The notes beneath the pieces are model-generated. The model saw only the letters and a list, made by a program, of their open reading frames with translations. It was not told the DNA's origin and searched no databases. The position numbers and the translations under genes were made by a program. From Misgurnus anguillicaudatus (taxonomy: Eukaryota; Chordata; Actinopteri; Cypriniformes; Cobitidae), in NCBI RefSeq assembly GCF_027580225.2, contig NW_027395277.1, positions 1,736,001 through 1,800,000 of the forward strand: 64,000 nucleotides of DNA. Reading direction: 5' to 3'. Shown here in pieces: positions 55,431 through 64,000 of the stretch. Positions within the stretch are counted from its first letter, which is position 1, and each line of letters starts with the position of its first letter.

Positions 55431-55581
55431 GCGAGTGTGTTTGTGTAGGATGCCTTCTTATACCCCTGGTCCGCACGGCATCACGGTCAGTATACAATTA
55501 TCTCATCATTGTTTATGTTTTACACGTGCTTCAGATTAGTCACGCCGAGGCGTTCCCCAAAGCGTTGCTATGGCGACGCAG
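55431..55581 (-). repeat. DIRS element 2 right inverted terminal repeat
   Basis: Reverse complement of 50842-50992, including the inverted TATA-like motif. Confidence 0.95.
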
Positions 55582-55735
55582 CGTCTCGTTCCCTTCTCAG
55601 GGAACCAGGGTTACATACGTAACCTGAGACGTTACTAAATAGAAATGCAAACTAAATGTAAAATTTTGCATCAACGTTTGATTTCACTCATATATTTCAC
55701 ATTGATTTCATTTTTTGGCATGACCTTGTCATAAC

Positions 55736-56675
55736 TATTAACTCATTCCCTTCCAGCCTATTTTTAAAAGTTGCCCGCAAGCAATTTTTGTGATTTTTAC
55801 AAAAGTTTCACAAAGTGCCTTCCAGGAAAAATTTCTATATAAACATACAAATCTATCAAATGAAATAAACAAACAATAAACAAACAAACAAAATGGGGAA
55901 AACATTTCATCCCATCTATATTTTTTCTCTGCTTATAAACTCTTAAATATGAGTATTTTTCTTTAAAAATATTGTTTTTAGCAAAAAGTTGAAATAATTG
56001 CATTTTTGTGAAGGAATTGTGTTACTGTGGGTGCACACGGTCAAATTTGCGTCTACTGCGTCTAGTTTGCCGCTTGAACATTTTGAGTTCACGCGCTTCA
56101 TTCGCGCGTGAAATTCTAGTCATCGAGACATTTATGAGGAAATTCGTGTCATGGGAGGGGCTTCTGGGACTCTTCCTGTAATCACCTCACTACTAGAGCA
56201 AGCTCCTGATTGGTTAACGCGGGACGTTTTTCCCCCAAAGTTCCAATTTTTCAATTCGCGCATTTGCCGCAGCAACGCCTCATTCGCTCCATTCGCGCGA
56301 ACTAGACCCGCAAATGAGGCAAAATCGAGTCTAATGTGCCGCTTTAAACGTCTCATTTGCTCCGCGAGACCTCCAAACACGCATCAACGCATCTTCACAT
56401 TATCTTAACATTGAAATCACTTGTGTTGATGCCTCTACCGCGACTGGTGTGAGCGCAGCATAAGAGATCAGATTCAGAATGTTAATCAAAACATACACAG
56501 AGTTTAAAATTATATAAATATGTTTTTTGCTTTTTGTTTTTTTTGGGGGTGGGGAATTGGGAAAGTTCATCATCTAGTGGATAATCGCGGTATTATAGAT
56601 TAACACTAAAGAACACGTTTTTATGCAAATGTTTTCTCTTAATTGACAAGTTAACTCGTCAATGGTGGGAAAAGA
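55736..56675. repeat. TTAACTC-ended foldback repeat, copy 3, with insertion
   Basis: It begins TTAACTCATTCCCTTCCAG and ends CTCGTCAATGGTGGGAAAAG before TTAA. The order of blocks matches 45926-46420. It is interrupted at 56033-56460. Confidence 0.75.
56033..56460. mobile_element. MITE, CTGTGGGTGCACAC ends, inside the foldback repeat
   Basis: CTGTGGGTGCACACGGTCAA (about 56033) pairs loosely with CTGGTGTGAGCGCAGCA (ending about 56460). The sister repeat near 46750-46790 shows the unoccupied site (minus strand GAAGGAATTTTGTTAGAGAT), so the insertion lies at a TTA/TA. The CpG-rich interior yields chance ORFs on both strands. Confidence 0.65.
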
Positions 56676-57560
56676 GTTAAAGCTATCAAGGTTATATTTT
56701 TTCTTTACATCATGTAGAATGATTGTATGTAGAAAACAGTAAATCACAAAAAAAAACGTTCACATGCAAAGTCACATTGAATACGGTAATAACCCTGTTT
56801 CAAAGCTTTAACATTGTGAAAGTTAGCATAGCATGACTGTTAATGGTTGCCCGTGCATTAGCATGCTAATTGATGCGAATCGCTCATGACACGCCCCATC
56901 AGAATTGAATGCCATAAGCAAGATCTAAAACTACCCGCTGGAAAATGTTCCCATTTCTCCGCTTTAACTTTGGGCTATAACACCTCGAATGTTTTTAAGC
57001 TCATGTTTTGTTTTGACTCCACAGATTTTAGATGCTCGGTCGAGTGTGTGGGGCAGCGTGTGCCGGAAACATGTTTTATTAATGCAGAGCTCTTGGTGGA
57101 TCAAAATCAGGCTGGTTTGGGCAGTTCAGCCCTGCTGAGGTCAGATAGCGGCGAAGTATAAATTTTAAAATGCTGCGAAAGTCGGAAGAATTACTGTTTT
57201 TGTGCAAAGCTATATATTTTTTACTGTATTTTTAACTCAGGCTCCTGCTGAAGAGATTGGCATGTTGTGTTTTGGATGCTGGACCCAGCATGGGATGCCA
57301 AGGCTTTGAAGCTGTAACCTCCTGAAGTTCAAGATACTCATCATTTATAGTAGATAAAAAGAAAGCAACATTACAAGCTAGTATAAAAATGAAAACCGTA
57401 GTACAGCAAGTACAGCCTGTTCCTAAGTAAAATCTTTTTAATATATTATTATACGCCATAATTTATTTTTGATAATTTTTATAGTTTTTGTCTTCAAACA
57501 AAAGAATGAGGATGTGAGTTTTTGTTAGGGGAAACATTAAATACACCAAATACAAATATT
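56676..57560. other. Noncoding or unrecognised stretch
   Basis: No repeat relatives were seen. The frame at 56886-57161 (91 residues, with CSVECVGQRVPETCF) is the most protein-like in the block, but it matches no family I know and lacks clear splice context. Confidence 0.35.
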
Positions 57561-57564
57561 GAGT

Positions 57565-57690
57565 GTTCCTGTAGCTCAATCTGTAAAGCATTGCATTAGC
57601 AACACAAAGGCCATGTGTTCGATTCCCAGGAATACTGATTAAATGTTTACTTTGTAATGCACTTTGGATAAAATAATCTGCCGAATGCAT
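57565..57690 (+). repeat. tRNA-derived SINE
   Basis: The head has an A-box-like TAGCTCAATCTG (57572-57583) and a B-box GTTCGATTCC (57617-57626), spaced as in a tRNA. It is followed by a tail ACTTTGGATAAAATAATCTG (57661) and an A/T-rich end with AAATAAATAAATAA. It is not a functional tRNA: the stems are disrupted and a tail is present. Confidence 0.75.
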
Positions 57691-57984
57691 ACATTAAAAT
57701 AAATAAATAAGTAAATATACACCATTAGACACACACCTCCAAGACATCTGTTGAAGAGCGTCTCATCTAGACCATTACATTATATTTTCGAAGAATATGT
57801 TTGATTATCGCCTCAACTCATTTATATGTAAATGTGATGAATAAACGGTGCTGTAACAGGCTACATTGCTACTTATTGGAAAGAATACCTTGGTAATAGA
57901 AAAGCTGTTTCATCTTAAAAATTGTTGAGCTGCTGTTACACTATGACAAAAAATCATTGGTTACTTCCCTGCTTAAAAAAGCTA

Positions 57985-58357
57985 AAACTTCCAGCCTGGT
58001 TTTAACTGGTGTAGCAGGCTGGTTTGGGCCACTTTTAGTTGGTCAAGCTGGTCTTATAGCTTGTCAGGCTGAAAGACAGCTGACCCACCAGAAAAAACAG
58101 CTTGACCAGGCTGGAAGCATGACCAGCTTGGCTAAGCTAGTTGCCTGTTCCAGCTGGTTTAGATGGAAGTAGGTGGTCCTCCCAGCCTGGCAAAACTAGT
58201 CAGGCTGATGGGTCAGTTGGTTTTCCAACCTGACCAGCTAAAAAGTGACCAAAACCCCTCTTGAACCAGCTTTCTAAACTTACTTGTATTCTTACCTTTG
58301 TATTTACTAGCTTAACCAGCAACTACTACCACTCGATGTCCATGCTGGTTGACCAGC
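57985..58357. repeat. CAGCTGGT / CCAGCCTG minisatellite-like array
   Basis: GCTGGTTTGGGCC, GGTCAAGCTGGTC, TTGACCAGGCTGG, ACCAGCTTGGCTAAGC and related words recur every 15-25 bases on both strands, forming many local dyads. The 71-residue frame here is an artefact of the repeat. Confidence 0.85.
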
Positions 58358-58358
58358 T

Positions 58359-58537
58359 ACACTGAAAAAAATTATTCATTCAATCTACTCAATTTTTTTA
58401 GGTAAGTGGTTGCAATCAATTTATTTAAGCTACATGTAAAAAAAAAAAAAAAACGTTTTAAATGCAGCTTAAATAAATTGATTGCAACCACTTACCTTAA
58501 AAAATGTAAGTAAATTGATTGAATATTTTTTTGTGTA
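58359..58537. mobile_element. Short palindromic MITE, ACACTGAAAAAAATTATTC ends
   Basis: The two halves are inverted copies: TTCATTCAATCTACTCAATT ... GTGGTTGCAATCAATTTATT on the left, AATAAATTGATTGCAACCAC ... AAATTGATTGAAT on the right, around a poly-A centre (58437-58453). It abuts the next element directly. Confidence 0.85.
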
Positions 58538-58979
58538 CACTGCAAAAAATGACTTTCTTACTTAGTATTTTTGTCTTGTTATCAGTACAAAAATATATAA
58601 ATTATTGATTTAAGATGTATTTTCTTGATGAGCAAAATGAAATTAAGAAAATAAGTCTAGTTTTCAGACAAAAAATAATATCAAATTTAAGTGAAGTTGT
58701 GCTTAAAACAAGCAAAAAAAAAAAAAAAAAAAAAAAATCTGCTAGTGGGGTAAGAAAATATTTTTTTTATTTACTTGAATTAAGTGTTAAAAGAAAAAAG
58801 TTCAAGATTTTTTTGCTTGTTTTAAGCACAAATTCACTTATATGTTTTTTGTGTAAAAACTAGACTTATTTTATTAGGTCATTTTTTGCGTATCAAGAAA
58901 ATGCAACTTGATTTAAGAATTTTTTATATATTTTGCACTGAAAACAAGACAAAAATACTAAGTAAGAACATATTTTTTG
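58538..58979. mobile_element. CACTGCAAAA foldback element, copy 3 (right tip eroded)
   Basis: CACTGCAAAAAATGACTTTC (58538) is followed by the usual inverted arms, with a 25-base poly-A near 58717. The expected terminal TTTTTTGCAGTG is replaced by ATATTTTTTGAT. Confidence 0.85.
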
Positions 58980-59144
58980 ATATTTTTTTTCATGGCTGGA
59001 AAAAAACAGATAAACATCAGTTCTAACTAGCATAAAGTTGACTGGATAAAAGTTAATGCTGGTTTAAGCTATTTGAGTGTTTTATTTTGGGTTGCCTGTT
59101 TTGAATTTCTTTATTCTTCTCTTGCTCTTCTGTCCTTTTCACAG

Positions 59145-59240
59145 TTTAAAGGTCAAGCAAACCTGCACGTGTTTGAAGACTGGTGTGGATCCTCAGTCTC
59201 TCAGCTCAGGAAGAACCTGCATTTTCCTCTTTATCCTCAC
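59145..59240 (+). CDS. b4galnt3/b4galnt4: B4GALNT3/B4GALNT4-type exon: start of the PA14 domain
   Basis: This is 32 codons, phase 0 at both ends, after acceptor CTTTTCACAG and before donor GTAAGT. It encodes the highly conserved start of the lumenal PA14 domain: [17 protein letters not shown], then [13 protein letters not shown] recognise this as B4GALNT3/B4GALNT4; the LHVFEDWCG block is diagnostic of the pair. PA14 is a beta-sandwich, probably glycan-binding, that sits between stem and catalytic GT domain in these long enzymes. Residues here lean toward type 3, while the next two exons lean toward type 4. The preceding visible exon lies 28.9 kb upstream. The frame and splice sites are intact with no sign of decay. 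Confidence 0.93.
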
Positions 59241-59632
59241 GTAAGTGTATTGTATTGTATTGTATTGCTATCAATATCGGTCCAACTCTACAAAATATAC
59301 TACAGATTTACAGGAAACAGTGCTATGAGATTATTATAGGGGCAACTCTGCTGTGGGTTTACTTTAAGATTAAGCATCTATTTAGTTTCTATGATTCATG
59401 AAATAAGTATTGTGATTAAATTTGTCTAAATTACACGGTGAGCGGAAAGAGAAAATTGTGAAATAATTATGAGTTACAGCCCAGCGTGTTTTGGTCTCTA
59501 AAACATGTAAGGAAATATGTAATTATACATTACTGTTGTGGACATTCAGGGAAAAATACAATAATTGTACTAAGGGGGTGAATATTCATAGGTATGAGTA
59601 TGAGAGAGCTTTATAAAACAAAACGCTACATA

Positions 59633-61111
59633 CAGTGAGGAAAATAAGTATTTGAACACCCTGCTATTTTGCAAGTTCTCCCACTTAGAAATCATGGAGG
59701 GGTCTGAAATTGTCATCGTAGTTGCGTGTCCACTGTAAGAGACATAATCTAAAAAAAATCCAGAAATCACAATGTATGATTTGTTAACTATTTATTTGTA
59801 TGATACAGCTGCAAATAAGTATTTGAACACCTGAGAAAGTCAATGTTAATATTTGGTACAGTAGCCTTTGTTTGCAATTACAGAGGTCAAACGTTTCCTG
59901 TAGTTTTTCACCAGGTTTGTACACACTCCTCCACACAGATCTTCTCTAGATCAGTCAGATTTCTGTCCTGTCGCTGAGAAACATGGATCTCCCTCCAAAG
60001 ATTCTCTATTAGGTTTAGGTCTGGAGACTGGCTAGGCCACGCCAGAACCTTGATATGTTTCTTACAGAGTCACTCCTTGGTTATCCTGGCTGTGTGCTTC
60101 GGGTCATTGTCATGTTGGAAGACCCAGCCTTGACCCATCTTCAATGCTCTAACTGAGGGAAGGAGGTTGTTCCCCAAAATCTTGCAATACATGGCCCCGG
60201 TCATCCTCTCCTTAATACAGTGCAGTCGCCCTGTCCAATGTGCAGAAAAACACCCCTAAAGCATGATGCTACCACCCTCATCATTCTTCTTCCTCCAAAC
60301 ACGTTTAGTGATATTATGACCAAAAAGTTATATTTTGGTCTCATTTGACCACATGACTTTCTCCCATGACTCCTCTGGATCATCCAAATGGCCATTGCAA
60401 ATTTAAGACGGGCCTGAACATGTGCTGGTTTAAGCAGGGGAACCTTCCGTGACATGCATGATTTCAAACCATGACGCCTTAGTGTATTACCATCAGTAAC
60501 CTTGGAAACGGTGGTCCCAGCTTTTTTCAGGTCATTGAGCAGCTCCTCCCGTGTAGTTCTGGGCTGATTTCTCACCTTTCTTAGTTATCATTGAGATCTT
60601 GCATGGAGCCCCAGTCCGAGGAAGACTGACAGTCATGTTTAGCTTCTTCCATTTTCAAATGATTGCTCCAACAGTGGACCTTTTTTCACCAAGCTGCTTG
60701 ACAATTTCCCTGTAGCCCTTTCCAGCCTTGTGGAGATGTACAATTTTGTCTCTAGTGTCTTTAGACAGCTCTTTGGTCTTGGCCATGTTAGTAGTTGGAT
60801 TCTTACTGATTATATGGGGTGGACAGGTGTCTTTATGCAGCTAACGACCTCAAACAGGTGCATCTAATTTAGGATAATAAATGGAGTGGAGGTGGACATT
60901 TTAAAGGCAGACTAACAGGTCTTTGATGGTCAGAATTCTAGCTCATAGACAAGTGATCAAATACTTATTTGCAGCTGTATCATACAAAGAACATTGTATA
61001 GTACATTGTGATTTCTGGATTTTTTTAGATTATGTCTCTCACCCCTCCATGATTTCTGAGTGGGAGAACTTGCAAAATAGCAGGATAAGCAAATACTTAT
61101 TTTCCTCACTG
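59633..61111 (-). mobile_element. Tc1-like element (CAGTGAGGAAAATAAGTATT ends), complete-ended
   Basis: CAGTGAGGAAAATAAGTATT (59633) and AATACTTATTTTCCTCACTG (ending 61111) are perfect inverted repeats, flanked by TA (59631-59632, 61112-61113). A second inner pair (GTATGATACAGCTGCAAATA at about 59798 and TTTGCAGCTGTATCATACAA at about 60970) makes the long two-site repeat typical of Tc1 transposons. It lies in the intron between the exons at 59145 and 61595. Confidence 0.97.
59885..60786 (-). pseudogene. Tc1 transposase, disrupted (minus strand)
   Basis: The minus-strand start ATG is at 60786-60784 ([20 protein letters not shown]). The bipartite helix-turn-helix follows, then the DDE core. 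The longest open piece is 60575 to 60201 (124 residues) and covers the second half of the DNA-binding region. It drifts out of frame after the RLKFAMAIW segment before the first Asp. Downstream in other frames, [16 protein letters not shown] with the third acidic residue is recognisable near 60000-60045. Frameshifts inactivate it. It is a different Tc1 family from 2834 and 43413. Confidence 0.85.
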
Positions 61112-61128
61112 TATATTTTTATCATATA

Positions 61129-61369
61129 TGGGTGGTTTCCTGGACAGAGATTAGCTTAAGCCAGGACTAGGCCTTAGTTTAATTAAGAAATATAACTAGT
61201 TTTAACAAACATGTCTTAATAAAAAGATTACTGGTGTGCATTTTGAGGCATAACAAAGGGCACTGAAGTATTTTAAGATATTTCAGTGCAAGTTGTTTTC
61301 AGTTTGGACAGCTCTTAAATTTATTTTAATCTAGGACTAGTCTAATCCCTGTCCGGGAAACCGCCCCAT
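61129..61369. mobile_element. MITE, GGTGGTTTCCTGGACAGAGA ends
   Basis: GGGTGGTTTCCTGGACAGAG (61129) pairs with CTGTCCGGGAAACCGCCCC (ending 61369). TTAGCTTAAGCCAGGACTAGG and ATCTAGGACTAGTCTAATCC extend the symmetry. Noncoding; duplication not defined. Confidence 0.8.
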
Positions 61370-61594
61370 ACAGTATAAGTTATTAAACTGTACCCATTGA
61401 TACATCAATCGAAAAGTTAGCATACTCTAGTCAAGCACAACTGAAGGTCTAAGACTAAGTTATGGTGAACTATCTTTAAGATTTCATTATAATCCAGATA
61501 AATGAAGCTCTAGTCTCACACTGTTAAACAGGAAACACATTTATGTCTGTTAAGTGCATGTGGATTTTATATTGATCACTTTCTGCCTTTTTAG

Positions 61595-61685
61595 ACGAGA
61601 ACAACGGTAAAGAAGTTAGCCGTGGCACCGAAGTGGAAAAATTATGGCCTGAGAATATTTGGGTACCTTCTCCCTTACAAAGATG
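61595..61685 (+). CDS. b4galnt3/b4galnt4: B4GALNT3/B4GALNT4-type exon: PA14 domain, second part
   Basis: This is 91 bases: 30 codons plus the first base of a Gly codon (phase 1 donor). The acceptor is CCTTTTTAG and the donor GTAAAT. It encodes [20 protein letters not shown], then [10 protein letters not shown], the second strand group of PA14 in this family. The TTVKKLAV and [12 protein letters not shown] phrases are nearly invariant and closer to type 4 than type 3. The join to the exon at 59145 keeps HFPLYPH next to TRTT, as expected. No decay is seen. Confidence 0.93.
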
Positions 61686-61827
61686 GTAAATCTTTAATCT
61701 GCTAAAAACAATTTAGTTCTGAGATTTACATACTTTACAAAAACTTTCAATTTACATTTACAACATTTAAAGGTTTATTTCTGTGATGTAGTTTGAATTA
61801 AAACTGGATACTGAAGTAGAAATTTAA

Positions 61828-62117
61828 AGGGATAGTTCACCCAAAAATCATTTACTCCATTTGTTCTTCTGCTGAACACAAATAAAGATATTTTGATAAA
61901 TGTTTGTAATCAAGCAGATCTGGAGCACTATTGACTTCAGTAGTGGGAAAAATAATACTATGGAAGTGAATGGTGCCCCAGATCTGTTTGATTACAAACA
62001 TTGCTCAAAATATCTTAATTTGTGTTCATAAAAAAAAAAAAAACTTAATACAAGTTTGGAACAACTTGAGGGTCAGTAAATGATGACAGAGTTTAAATAT
62101 TTGGGTGAACTATCCCT
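61828..62117. mobile_element. TTAA element, AGGGATAGTTCACCC family
   Basis: AGGGATAGTTCACCCAAAAA (61828) and TTTGGGTGAACTATCCCT (ending 62117) are inverted repeats, with TTAA at 61824-61827 and 62118-62121. This is a very common fish MITE in my experience. Fragments of it lie near 22401 and 26515-26600. It is in the intron before the exon at 62566. Confidence 0.95.
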
Positions 62118-62565
62118 TTAAGAGCTCTGATAGGTAGTTGGAAGGGGGAGGAGTTAAAAATAAAACCCTTTTGTGTTATTGTTTACAATGCGTGGAATGG
62201 TGCGCTGTGATTGGTTGAGGGATTTATTGCATTTTGCAGAGAAGGACGACTGCCGTTTGTTGCAGTTTGAAAAAAGGGAGAAAAGATGACAGAATAACAC
62301 GGCATATATTGGATTTTGCGCAAAATGAAGAATTTACTTTTTAATACTGACCTGATACAATACTGATTTTGGCGGTAATTCATTAAAAAAAAATTGCGCT
62401 TATCGTGTTTTGCAACCAAACTCTTCATTTACTCTCACCAATTGCATGACGTGCACCGATAAATAATGTATCATAAGAATGTGTGTGAAAAACAGTCAGA
62501 TTTGCTGTTGATTAATGTTGAATCGATTGGACTTCATACTTCTCTGTGTGTTGTTGTTTATTTAG

Positions 62566-62666
62566 GGGACTTTCAGTTCGCTGTGTCTTCTGATGATAAC
62601 TCAGAGTTCTGGTTGAGCTCAGATGAAAATCCTCTTAATGCCCGTCTGCTGGCCTATGTGGGAAAG
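62566..62666 (+). CDS. b4galnt3/b4galnt4: B4GALNT3/B4GALNT4-type exon: PA14 domain, third part
   Basis: Two bases complete the Gly codon begun in the previous exon. Then 33 codons follow to a phase 0 end at donor GTGAGT; the acceptor is TTTATTTAG. It encodes [20 protein letters not shown], then [23 protein letters not shown] is the signature PA14 block of the family, and LLAYVGK is the usual end of this exon. The next exon (normally beginning with a TG.EWTAPGEF-type segment) was not found before 64000. The coding frame is clean, supporting a functional gene on the plus strand. Confidence 0.93.
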
Positions 62667-63256
62667 GTGAGTTTGATTAAGAGCCTTTTAGCTGTATACG
62701 TAAACATTTTCAGACATTTTGGGAGCCTGAAACGCTATTTTTTTGGGGTCCCATAGTGGATAAATCTGTACATGACACCCTTGCGGTTTCGTGTGTACAG
62801 CCAATCCGTATATTTAGTTATAGGATGATGTCATCACCCCACGTCTCGACCCTAGTTAGACACCGCTATATCACATAACAGCAACAACAATAATGGCGGT
62901 CTACATGTTTGTGTTCGTGCTGCAGAAGGTAGTGAGCCTATTAGCTTTACTAAAGCAAAACTTCCTGCTCCTTTGCTACACTGGTGAGCAACAAACGATT
63001 ATGGACATCAACAAAGTTTGTGCGCATGCTTCAAGTCGTCTTCTCCGTTTTTATCTCTGTGGCGCAATTACAGCACCACATACTGGTCTGGCATGTAAAC
63101 TACAGGTCTGGCATTGATTTGAGTCGGTTTCAGTGGTTTTGTGTGTACGCAGATATTTCTTGAGACTGCACCGTGTTTACTGACTTTTTTTAAAATGAGG
63201 AAAAAGTAAATACTTTTGTAATGTCTACAGAATGTGTGTAAATGTTGTTTTATTTA
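62667..63256. other. Intronic stretch, nothing assigned
   Basis: No repeat relative or further exon of the gene is recognised. The frame at 62893-63117 has no splice context. Confidence 0.5.
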
Positions 63257-64000
63257 AAGGTGCCAAAGAATGCATTTAAATTATATGTAAAATTATTCTC
63301 AATGTCAATTTACAACTCTAGAATTTTCCCTTAGAATAAAATAGTCTATTTTACCTTATGTGAAAGAGTCATGAATAATAATGTTGAGCTTTGCTCTGAT
63401 TGGCTATTTCTCAGAGCAGCTCCTTCAGTAGCTCTGTGTGTTTGTAAACAGACCTTACACTGCAAAAAATGACTTTCTCACTTAGCATTTTTGTCTTGTT
63501 TTCAGTAGAAATATCTAGAAATTCTTAAATTAAGATGCTTTTTCTTGATGAGCAAAATGACCTAAGTAAATAAGTCTAGTTTTAAGACAAATAATATACA
63601 ATTTAAGTGAAATTGTCCTTAAAACAAGCAAAATTATTTGCCAATGGGGTGAGAAAAAAAATTGTGAAATAAGATTTCTTTTTTCTTAAACACTTAATTC
63701 AAGAAAAATTTTCTCACCCCATTGGCAGTAATTTTTGCTTGTTTTAAGCACAAATTCACTTAAATTGTATATTTTTTGTCTAAAAACTAGTATTATTTTC
63801 TTAGGTCATTTTGCTCATCAAGAAAATACATCTTGATTTAAGAATTTTTAGATATTTCTACTGAAAACAAGACAAAAATACTAAGTAAGAAAGTCATTTT
63901 TTGCAGTGTATATGTTTGAATCTGTATCAGAACAAAAAATACATAATTTGAGGAATAATCAATTGTTTGGAGAATGTTAATGGACGTTTCTGAGTGATAA
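63257..64000. mobile_element. TTAA-type element, AGGTGCCAAAGAATGC family, left end (runs off the window)
   Basis: TTTAAAGGTGCCAAAGAATG (about 63255) has the TTAA-AGG start seen in the other elements. No right end was found before 64000. It is interrupted by the CACTGCAAAA element at 63458-63908. Confidence 0.5.
63458..63908. mobile_element. CACTGCAAAA foldback element, copy 4 (complete)
   Basis: CACTGCAAAAAATGACTTTC (63458) and GAAAGTCATTTTTTGCAGTG (ending 63908) are perfect inverted ends, with TA on both sides. The arms carry CTTTTTCTTGATGAGCAAAA and its complement, TTTTGCTCATCAAGAAAA. One unit per arm. Confidence 0.95.

Larger units (their letters stand above)
50820..55633 (+). mobile_element. 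DIRS-type tyrosine-recombinase retrotransposon, element 2 (rearranged)
   Basis: The ends are GTT (50820-50822 and 55631-55633). Inverted terminal repeats of about 151 bases lie at 50842-50992 and 55431-55581. The internal complementary region at 55270-55381 matches the joined ends through one GTT. Coding content on the plus strand is RNase H pieces (51911-53010) in tandem, recombinase N-terminal pieces (53086-53980) in tandem, another RNase H end piece (54000-54290), then a nearly continuous recombinase (54350-55215). The gag-like region and reverse transcriptase were not recognised. It is in the same orientation as element 1 and a different subfamily (no end similarity beyond GTTCCC). Confidence 0.92.

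Noticed and set aside
57565..57640. tRNA gene
   Set aside because: The A and B boxes are present, but the stems do not pair and a SINE tail follows.

Overview
The window is vertebrate nuclear DNA, most likely from a cyprinid-type teleost. It has AT-rich noncoding sequence, one split gene with GT-AG introns, and a very dense load of cut-and-paste DNA transposons (hAT, Tc1/mariner, pogo-like, TTAA-flanked MITEs). It also holds two DIRS-type tyrosine-recombinase retrotransposons. The call of organism is inference from repeat style; no species can be named from the sequence alone.

Host gene. Four plus-strand exons (30158-30259, 59145-59240, 61595-61685, 62566-62666) join in frame. They encode the end of the stem and the start of the PA14 domain of a beta-1,4-N-acetylgalactosaminyltransferase of the B4GALNT3/B4GALNT4 group, Golgi type II enzymes that make LacdiNAc. 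The first exons (cytoplasmic tail and membrane anchor) were not found and probably lie upstream; the rest of PA14 and the catalytic domain lie beyond 64000. The intron between the first two visible exons is 28.9 kb and is packed with transposons. Everything before 30158 is intron or upstream sequence of unknown status.

Region by region. 1-5.8 kb: old repeats, a broken Tc1 inside another repeat, and some apparently single-copy DNA. 5.8-16.4 kb: a 1.3-kb TTAA element, a palindromic element, a five-element nest at 8239-12015 (TTAA foldback containing hAT copies and a pogo-like element with a PHD-like finger ORF), a second nested hAT, and a diverged long repeat. 16.3-22.3 kb: a fragment of a transposon ORF, foldback elements starting CACTGCAAAA (one with a five-fold internal tandem), and another TTAA nest. 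22.6-30 kb: a quiet single-copy block, then hAT and TTAA elements with clean target duplications and several microsatellites. 30-36 kb: the first visible exon, a hAT transposase fragment, a 1.1-kb hAT and a quiet block with nuclear-receptor-like half-sites. 36-41.3 kb: DIRS element 1. 41.3-50.7 kb: small repeats, a complete-ended Tc1, and a four-level nest. 50.8-55.6 kb: DIRS element 2. 55.7-64 kb: foldback repeats, a tRNA-derived SINE, a second Tc1 family, and three exons.

Most notable. Both DIRS copies keep the textbook end structure: GTT ends, inverted terminal repeats, and an internal region complementary to the joined ends. Their interiors are built from serially duplicated coding segments, so that pieces of RNase H and of the recombinase N-terminal domain recur as short tandem arrays. 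A second theme is that at least nine separate loci carry elements with TTAA duplications and ends of the form AG...CT, which looks like one transposition machinery serving many unrelated MITE families.
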